Shown here: piece by piece, positions 38,968 to 64,000 of the stretch
Layout of the letters: each line of letters opens with the position of its first letter
Numbering within the stretch: the first letter of the stretch is position 1
Assembly: GCA_009746045.1 (NCBI GenBank)
Contig: RPFO01000038.1
Coordinates: forward strand, 442,759-506,758
Direction of reading: 5' to 3'
DNA from: Mesostigma viride
Taxonomy: Eukaryota > Streptophyta > Mesostigmatophyceae > Mesostigmatales > Mesostigmataceae
Length of the DNA: 64,000 bases
Translations under genes and position numbers: made by a program
Notes under the pieces: generated by a model
Databases searched by the model: none
What the model was told of the DNA's origin: nothing
What the model saw: the letters and a program-made list of their open reading frames with translations, nothing else

Positions 38968-41826
38968 GTCAATCCAACCAACAGTTACGAAAATGCCACG
39001 TTCAGAATTTCACTACTTGCAAATTGCATGGCTGTCGTATGGTAACATTGATTTTTGCATCATCACGGCCAAATTCACGGGGAAATATGCATATAACGAG
39101 TCTAGCCGATACAGCACGTCTTGGCGGACAATCGCATAACACTCGAACTCATTATTGTTATGCACCAGGCACTGCCTTGGCCAGTGGCCACCATTATTTT
39201 AAAATGGCCAGTCAGTTCGCGACAGCCTGCCACGTGGCATTCTTGATGGTTTGGTTTGGTCCTTCCAATGTTTTTTTCTGCCGGCTGCAACAGGACGCCT
39301 ACTGTTGTTAGAGGTTGTTAGAGGGCTCCGTGCATGCAGACAATCATGTTTTTTTTTTTTGAGACTATATCGATGTGCACATGTCAGTTGGCTAAGCTTA
39401 GCCGCCTAGCGGCTAAGCTTAGGTAAGGTTTACGAAAATTTTCAAACTTTTCATTAAAATTATATTAAAATATTTAAGCGCGACGCACAGCGTCTCCACA
39501 GACATTTTTCTACCTACAAAATACAATGTTAATCATGATTCTGGCGCTGTCACAAGGTCCGGCCGGCGACTTGCGCCGGAAATGCGCGGACTACACAAAG
39601 TAATTTGGCACACGGCCACGTCCAGGCTGTTTCCTCACGTGACTTAGTGTTTTCCTGTTGACATCATGCCCATTTAATATTAATGCTGCTGTTACCCTGC
39701 TCATGACCATGCCCTGAATTCCATTCTTTGGTTTAGTGTTTTCTTGTTTAGGGGCTGGCATGCATGCGTTGCCGTTGACATGCCATGGATGAAAAACGCC
39801 AAGAAGAGTATATGGCCCCGCTGCCACCAAAAAGCACCTGGTTGATCAACCAAGGGGATAGCCTGCACAGTGAGACACAAACACAGCAGACCCAGCAAAG
39901 CAAAATTCAGGTTGTAAGCGAGTGGAGATTACTTTTGACATGCTTGATGAAGAAATATATAACACACCTTCTATTGTCACACCTGCTATAAACAAATAGT
40001 TGATTGATCACCTTATACACCACGTAAACATGCTAGCAGACGCGCTCTTCAGTCCAGTGAAAATCCACGTGCGAAGCCAGTCAGCTTACGCAGAAAGCAC
40101 CATGAATGTAAATGACGCCCCAAACCCGTGACCAGGCAAGCATCCAGAGGGGCTTTCCAAGCCCAGTATATTCCAGAAAAAAGCATCACAGATCCTTGGG
40201 CAACCGAACGGACGTTAACGGACATTCGAAGGACCATGAAGATGGCGTCCTGCACGGCTAAGAAAATAAAACGCAACGCTACGCTATGTCTTTGCTGCGA
40301 CTAGGTGGATTCGGTGAAAAGGAAAGAACGCAACCATGAAAATGCATCAGAAAGAGAGCAGGTAGTACCCCGGTAGGTAGTACGCCTCACCATCGGCATC
40401 GCCAGTTACGTCCCGTGGCAAAAAATCCAGCGTTCTTTCCAAAAAAGTTTCTTTCCAGAAACTCGTCGGCCCCACCCCACGCCTTCCACGAACAGCAAAC
40501 TGATTTTACTAGGCACCCAGTACGTAAAGCAATTAAGCATGATACTATACCTAAATTCCTATAATAGAATACCTAAATCTACAACGACATTCCATTTCCA
40601 GGTCGCCATAGCGACGCGGACCTCTCCCACGCAGGTATCACTCCGTTGACGCACCTCCAGCTCAGAAAATTTTGTACTTGCTCTTCAAACATAAAATTTT
40701 GACGTATAAAACCATGGCTGCGCATTCCCCATCCCAATTTTCTAGCGTACGTTTCCTGCCATCGCCAGCCAGAAAATTGCTCGCGGAGCACGTCACTTTG
40801 TTTTTCGTCCGGCGGCGTGGCCTGCGGCTGCGTCGTTTCGGTGGTCTTACTGTATCGATTTCGGGTCGTTTCCGTTGGATTTGTGACCGTTGGGGCCGAA
40901 GGCCGTTTGTTTTCCGTAGTTTGCTTGTTTTGTATTGGTTGTTTGGTGATTTAGTATTTGTACGGACGACCCGAGCCGCTAACTTAGCGGGTTTATCGCG
41001 TCCGTTGGATCCATCATCGGACGCTCCAGATTGTCGGCGGCTAACGTTTGAACTTTTTGCATTTTGCCTTCGTATATCATGCTGTACATCCATTGTACGG
41101 AATTGACGAATTGTGCAGTCATGATGATGTTACGTTTTCAAGCATAAAACCCGCATACATGCTGCGTCCTGTTGTAGCTCCTGTTGCGGAATGCAGACTT
41201 GGCCTGCTAGGATTGGCATCCGCATTTCCCACGGAGTGGGGACTGGGAAGTAGGGACTGGCCACGAGATCTTGTCACCTTCGGCTCACCCATCGCCATCC
41301 AGCAACCAGAAAAAACAGCTGTCACAAAATGTTGCACAGTATTCTGCCTGGAAACATCGCTTCCCCGTTTCCGCAATGAGCATTAGGCTTAACTTGCTCC
41401 TTACGCGAAGTTTTACTTGTAAATACAAGTTACACTCTCGGTAAAGCTACTGCAAAGACTGCAGAGCGGGCTAAGGACTTGGCTTTAACCGTCTTACATA
41501 TCTACAGTATTCCTGGTAAGGATATTAATTGTAACCTGTTTCACCAGCCACATTGCCAAGGCTACTGTACAGTTGGTACATGCCAACATGAGACCAGATG
41601 ATGAACACATTGGGATGACCACTACGTTACACCATGACGGTTTCTTGATGGCATACACCATACGCCAATCATATGGGCGCTGTATCAAAGTTCGCGGGAA
41701 TCTTGCCAGATAGGTGACCTCGCCTATTGCGGTGGCCAGGCATTCAACTGCATCCAGTGAATGAGGCCCGCCCACCTGCCTCGGTGTCATCCATTACGGT
41801 CCTTCGTTGCTTAGACTTAAATAGAA
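38968..41826. other. Divergent intergenic region between PCH2 and the exostosin gene
   Basis: The PCH2 start (minus strand) and the exostosin start (plus strand) face away from each other across 2.86 kb, so this region should hold both promoters. No TATA box stands out. It includes a perfect hairpin at 39391-39421. A GC-rich stretch at 40730-41040 is open in both strands (minus-strand frame 41093-40662 is very basic), but I see no family signature. Confidence 0.5.
39389..39421. repeat. Perfect hairpin, 13-bp stem
   Basis: CTAAGCTTAGCCG and CGGCTAAGCTTAG pair around a CCTAG loop, and each arm contains the palindrome CTAAGCTTAG. No U-run follows, so a Pol III or bacterial-style terminator is unlikely. 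Confidence 0.85.
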
Positions 41827-44657
41827 ATGAGTAAATTGGGCGTCCTCAGCTATCTCTTTCTCTGCCTACTCCTAGGGCCCATCTTGTGCGTATCCGCATC
41901 CGATGCAGACCTCCCGCAAAGCAACGCACGCCGGTTGCTGGACTGCACCCGGCCAGGCTGCAACTTCAACGTCGCGGGCACCGATATGCCGTTGGCGCAC
42001 ATGCCACCGCCCTACCGGAACCCTCACACCGGCAAGGTCTCGCCAAAGATATACATCTATGACCTCCCTGACAAGTACACCAACGAGCACTTTTGGACCC
42101 TGGGGACGGTGTCCCTGATCAACAGGTAGGCGCTGAAATGCCACACCATGATGTCTCTACCTCTCACTAGTAGGTTTTCTTCAAATGGTTCATTGATGAA
42201 CTTTATTCATATCCCTCATGGATGCGCTCTCTTGATATCTCTCCTTCATGCCTTCTCCCCTATCCCTTTCGTCTGTCGGCACGCCAGCCAAAACTTCTCT
42301 CCCTGCTCCCAAACTCCTCTGGCACTGTGACTTGGACAGCCCTGCTGGGAGTCCGCGGAGTTAATCGCAAATAGTACATCCCTCTCGGTGGGCTGCATCG
42401 GTCATGCACGTCCCACATGGCCCTTTCACCCTATCCAGGCGTATATGCCGCCTCTGTAATCTTTATCGATTATTGTATGTATTGTGTACGAATTAAGATA
42501 CGATCATACACGAATCACTATACGATCATACACAAATCAAGAAATTTGTGTAGTTGGCTCACTTAATATCATGCAGCACCTGCTATGCCACCAACCAAAT
42601 CGGTCAGTAACAGCAGGTTGGGGGTGGGGGGTATGATTTCCTCTATGCATGACTGAGCAAGATGCCATGATTGGTTCCACTGCGCTGTCGGCGCGGGCTC
42701 CAAGAGCACCTGGCAGGCCCTGAGACGGATTTGCAGGGCGTTGTGTACCGGCTCCTGCACACGCTCAGTGCGTACCCCCAATAGAAAGATGTCACCATTC
42801 GGACGGTAAAGTGACACGTCACTTATAGATCAACATCATGAAACGTCACTAATAGAAACAGGTCACTAATAAGATCAATATGATGGCTCATCAATAATAG
42901 AAACATATCACTAATAGAAACGATATAATGACGCATTATTAATAGAAACAGGTCATCCCGCCTCGTCCTCTTGATGCGTTCAGCCTCGTTGCCGCCCCGT
43001 GCATGCTCTCGCTCTGCACTATTTCTTCCTATCCTTCTCTTTTATTCGTGTTTAATACTACTATGATAATTTCTTGCTTTCCTGACCAGACCCCCAGCCT
43101 GCCTGCTTCTTACCATGAGCTCACCCTTTTTGTCCCCGGCCTTTCAACACCGCTTCTTTGGTGCAACATTTCTCTGATGTGTGTTTGCTACCACTACCAA
43201 TACCTGGATCTGTTTCTGCTACCAATACTAACGATCCTGAACTGCTGCTCGGCTACCGCTACCGCTCGCTGCGACCACTCTGGTTGGCTACCAGGCTGCG
43301 GGAGAGCGGGTACGTGACCAGCAACGGGGACGAGGCGGACTACTACTGGCTGCCCCACTCCATGCCCATGCCCCGGCCACTCATCCTCGAGATGTTCGAC
43401 CTCATCAAGAGGGAGCATCCCTGGTGGAACCGCACTGTCGCCGCCCACACGGCGCGCCACATCATGGTGCTGCCTTGCGAGAAGGGGCCCGGGGACTGCT
43501 CTTTTACGATGCTGTACGACCGGGAGTTGTGGCCCGTCCACACGCCCATCTCGCCCAATGAGCCGGGCATCCCGCCGGAGCTCAACCCGGCCAATCCGGA
43601 GCGTCGGGTGATGTTTATGACGTTGAATGGGCTGATGGATGGGTACCCGATTCGCCCATGTCTCAACTGTTTCCAGCGGGGGAAGGACATCCAGCTCGTG
43701 ACAGGGCACGCGCACCAGTGCGGCCCGCTGTGTGGGTACTCGTTAGAGGAGCTGCGACAGCGATCGCCGTTCTCCAAGCTCAGCACACACCCAGGGAGCG
43801 CGGCGAATAACGGGAAGCCAAGCAGCCGAGGGGGTCACAAGGGGGGGGACAGCTCTGGTGGGCTGTTCTCTCGGTTACTGGGAAGAGAGTCGAAGCAGCA
43901 CACACGGAACATTGCCGCGCTTCACGACCACGCCCTGGGCATGGCCCAACGGCTGTGCAAGATGCGGTTAGGGGATGATGGCACGCCAGAGGAAGTGGAA
44001 GAGTGCGTCCAGAAGCTTTACGAGAATGGGTGGTCGAAGCAAATCGTCTCGACCGCCCACCCAGCCCCGCACAGGAGCACGACCTTGTTCTGGGCGGGCA
44101 ACGTGCGCAACGCCCCCGTCATCGGAGTGGACAACTCGGGCCGCTACCACGCGATGCTCTATCACCACAATCGACCCGGGTTCCTGCTCGTAAACACCCA
44201 CGAGGTCACGTTGCGAGACATCGACCTCGTGTTGCCCCCGCATCCACCCGTCAATTACGTCGAGGAGATGCTAAGGTCCAAGTTTTGCCTTGTCCCGTTG
44301 GGCACGCGGGGAGGAGACCCGGACCGCTACATCCCCGCGGTCCTGTTCCAATGCATTCCTGTCTGGGTGGGATCCTCCAGAGCCACCCCCATGGCGCGCC
44401 CGTTGGAGGAGCACCCGGATGTCAAGTGGGACGAGTGCTCGCTCGCGGTCGACTTGGAGGACATGGCGCAGCTGCACGAGATCTTGGCCACCTACTCGGA
44501 GAGTGCCTTGGCGGCCATGCGGCGCTGCCTTGCGGGCATGTGGCAGCGCATGCTGTACAGCACGATCTTTGGGTCGTACCTTGGGGAGGACGGCAAGAAC
44601 GACGCGTTTGATGCGATCATGACCATCCTGCGGCGGAGGCTGGAGCATGCGCCGTAG
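41827..44657 (+). CDS. Exostosin-family (GT47-type) glycosyltransferase, two exons
   Basis: Exon 1 is 41827-42125 and exon 2 is 43295-44657 (TAG), joined across a GT-AG intron in matching phase (AG|G), for about 553 aa. The N-terminus is a hydrophobic signal peptide/anchor (LGVLSYLFLCLLLGPILCVSA), which suits a type II Golgi or secreted enzyme. Exostosin landmarks are KIYIYDLPDKYT near residue 78, EADYYWLPHSMPMPRP, NAPVIGVDNSGRYHA, and the C-terminal sugar-nucleotide-binding region RSKFCLVPLGTRGGDPDRY followed by IPAVLFQCIPVWVG. Plant and algal members build cell-wall or extracellular-matrix glycans; the substrate here cannot be told. The low-complexity Gly/Ser insert (about 43780-43880) is unusual. 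The intron has degenerate CACTAATAGAAAC repeats at 42830-42955. Confidence 0.9.
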
Positions 44658-46972
44658 CAATGGACATAGTAGCTACTAGCTGTAGCAACTAGATTTAGCA
44701 AATAGATATACCTGGTTGTCTCATCGATAACTGCCATATATTTTAGCTGCTGACGTGTCTAAGCAGGAATTGTAGGCCAGGTCATTGTGATGGACGTTAG
44801 CAGTAGTATAGCAGGGGTCATCGGGCCGTTGACCGCGGAGAGCATTTGTCCACAATGTCTCCTCAGGATAATATTTATGATTGACCTGCCCACTTTTACC
44901 GCCTCAGGTTGCATGGCAAGATATCTGAGGAAGCTGTGACATCAGGATCCCATCGGTGTTGCAATGCTGAGGCTAGATGTATATCAAGGAGTGTGCAGTG
45001 CATGAGACCTGTACGCATATGCAACTTGTGTACGTACGTTATATAATTGTCTTATGAACGCTCAACTTTTAAGTTGACATAACCCACATGGAGTACCCAC
45101 ATGGAGTCCGAGGAGTAGTGACATCCAGCCAATCAAGATCAACATGCATATGGGGGCTCAGTTACATCGTTTTTCCCGTCTTTGTTCTTATCGTGTTGAT
45201 TTCATCACGACTCTTGTTGAACTCTTGCAGCGTTTATTGGTCAAAGACTATGACCGAAACATTATGCTCCGTCAAGTCCGATGTTTTTTGCAACGTCACC
45301 CACATCTGTTCGGTGCTGCCCCTTGGCACAAGCTCTACAACACAGGTCGTGGACCGGCTGGATCGCATAGTACCTCCGCACATCTGAACCCTATGATGCC
45401 AGATCTCCTTTGCGGCCGTTCCGAGCTTGGCACTGGATTCGTTGTCCACATCGTCGCGTCGCTGCAGCAACACGATGTTTTCTGGCATCCGCGGGCTTTT
45501 GGTTCCCGCCGCACATTTGAAAGTGATGTCCTCCGGCTTTTTGCCTTTACACCGTGTGCAGTTCTTGGACGTTTGGAATCATGGCATGGCTAACGTGATG
45601 ACTGACTAGCTACCTTTTCAGTGGTTTTCCATTTGCGGGTATTTCCTCGTAAATGGTGGGAGAGCGATCGCAGCAATGGTGCTCACCACTAGACACTCCC
45701 GGCCAGCTAGGCTCGAAACACACGCCCTGATCAAGCATGCTGTTTCCGGCCCCACCGTCTAGGTCATCTACGTCGCTCTACACGTAAGCCAGCCATAATT
45801 TGAATGCACACGGATACACATTTCCATCACCATTTATATTTATCATCCTGAACGACTCGAACACGCGGACAAGATAACGGCAGGCTCGAGCTACCATGGT
45901 CCGGATTCTCCCGATTTCTGGCCTGCGCTGGTTGTCTCCTTGATATGGGGGCCCAGGACCGCCACCGCCAGCCTGAATTCTCCACCGGCCGCGCCCCGGC
46001 CCCATATTCAACTCAGGGTCCAACGCGCCGACCGCCGGTAACAAGCCTATAGGCTGGGCCCCCAAATGCTAGCCCTTGCCTGCATGGGCCTGCTGCACCG
46101 GGGCTCCATTGAGCTGCCCCCCATGCATATTACACACAGCCAGTTTGTACGAGGCCGGATCAATGTTTGAGCGAGTTTTCTACGGCCACCTGCAGTTCAG
46201 TTGTACTGGACTACTTTTCTGGCATGCGCTGGTTGTACGTCGATCCTTGATACTGGACTACTAGTTACTGGTACTTTAATTCCACTATCACAGCTAGCCC
46301 GATGGCCGGTGTACCAAAATATACGCAACTGTTCTAAGCAAGGGCACAAGAATCGATCATCATGAAATAGCGCTAGCTTCGTTCGGGCATGTCATGCACA
46401 ATATACTGCGTACAGCCGTATAACGGATTATAGTAGCAGACACGCCTTGTTAAAAGCGTATGCATGCAGGTACGATCTGACTGAATTTGGGGCTCGGACG
46501 TAAAAGTTCCGAGCTCCGCGCCGTCAGCCATGCATGCCTGCTAGTTGTTGCAGCGGGGTTCGGCCACACAAAGAGCTATATCTACACTACGTTGCATGTC
46601 TATACATCTCGCCGTAGATCCAAGCCTACATGCGTACTAGTCTATATAGGGGCCCAGGGCAGCAATAGATATAGAGGGACAAAAAATAGCATGACATGCA
46701 TGGGGACAGGTGTAGATTTTTAGCACATACATGTCACATGCCACAATGATGCATGTCATGTGCACTGGTGCGCCACGTGCAGGTTCAACGAAGAGCTCTC
46801 CAAGGGCACTGCTAAAACACCTTCCAAGTGGTGAAGAGATGACAAATCATATTCATGAATAGCATTTTATTAAAATAAATCTACCTACGCATGATAGAAG
46901 CAACATCCTTCCTCTATCCAACCATCTCCCAGCAGGCCTAGAATGCACTGATTTAGCAGATATTCCTGAAGA
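44658..46972. other. Intergenic between convergent genes, with a possible retroelement remnant
   Basis: The exostosin (plus) and EFTUD2 (minus) genes converge here. Apart from the RT-related fragment at 45144-45593, only short ORFs are seen. No terminator or RNA gene could be supported. Confidence 0.5.
45144..45593 (+). pseudogene. Possible reverse-transcriptase-related fragment
   Basis: A 149-residue frame contains GAQLHRFSRLCSYRVDF, then a spaced LVKDYDRNIMLRQV and FLQRHPHLFG. This resembles the region after the RT core in some non-LTR/Penelope-type elements (G-x-L-x-R-x3-Cs-x3-dF ... rxY). No RT catalytic motifs are present, so at most it is a remnant. The identification rests on pattern memory only. 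Confidence 0.3.

Positions 46973-64000
<17,028 letters not shown>

Noticed and set aside
40662-41093. Highly basic 143-residue minus-strand frame
   Set aside because: No recognisable family and open on both strands in a GC-rich stretch. It is possibly an exon of something, but not supportable.

Overview
The window comes from a nuclear genome of the green lineage (Viridiplantae; probably an alga or another early-branching streptophyte, exact lineage not determined). The evidence is three intron-bearing genes, two of which rebuild exon by exon into proteins of plant type, with GC-rich exons, GT-AG introns and long repeat-filled introns. There are no operons and no bacterial features.

Layout. 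1-7.4 kb: repeats only. These are a 372-bp direct duplication, a 0.75-kb fold-back element, and a ~71-bp satellite that switches orientation at about 3712. 7.4-14.05 kb: a very young Ty1/copia-like LTR retrotransposon (identical 483-bp LTRs, 5-bp target duplication) inserted into that satellite, which resumes at 14.05-15.0 kb. The element has an unusual order, integrase-protease-RT-RNase H, and AG...CT ends. 15.3-15.8 kb: a G-rich minisatellite. 17.3-22.1 kb: a TATA promoter candidate, three ~228-bp repeats carrying paired GC palindromes, and an intron-containing DDE-like transposase gene. 22.2-24.0 kb: a 1.7-kb TTAA-flanked inverted-repeat element.

26.4-39.0 kb, minus strand: a complete 14-exon PCH2/TRIP13 AAA+ ATPase gene (about 458 aa, all splice phases consistent). 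Its introns carry tandem arrays and a 477-bp MITE. 41.8-44.7 kb, plus strand: a two-exon exostosin-family (GT47) glycosyltransferase of about 553 aa. 45.1-45.6 kb: a weak reverse-transcriptase-related remnant.

47.0-64.0 kb, minus strand: the last 22 exons of the U5 snRNP GTPase EFTUD2/Snu114 (905 aa visible; the N-terminus lies beyond the window). Its introns hold a series of unrelated tandem arrays, several of them directly against 3' splice sites, plus a second MITE and partial copies of its own exons.

The three host genes are not functionally linked to each other: meiotic/mitotic checkpoint remodelling (PCH2), Golgi glycosylation (exostosin) and pre-mRNA splicing (EFTUD2). The unusual content lies in the mobile elements and in the relation between simple repeats and splice sites.
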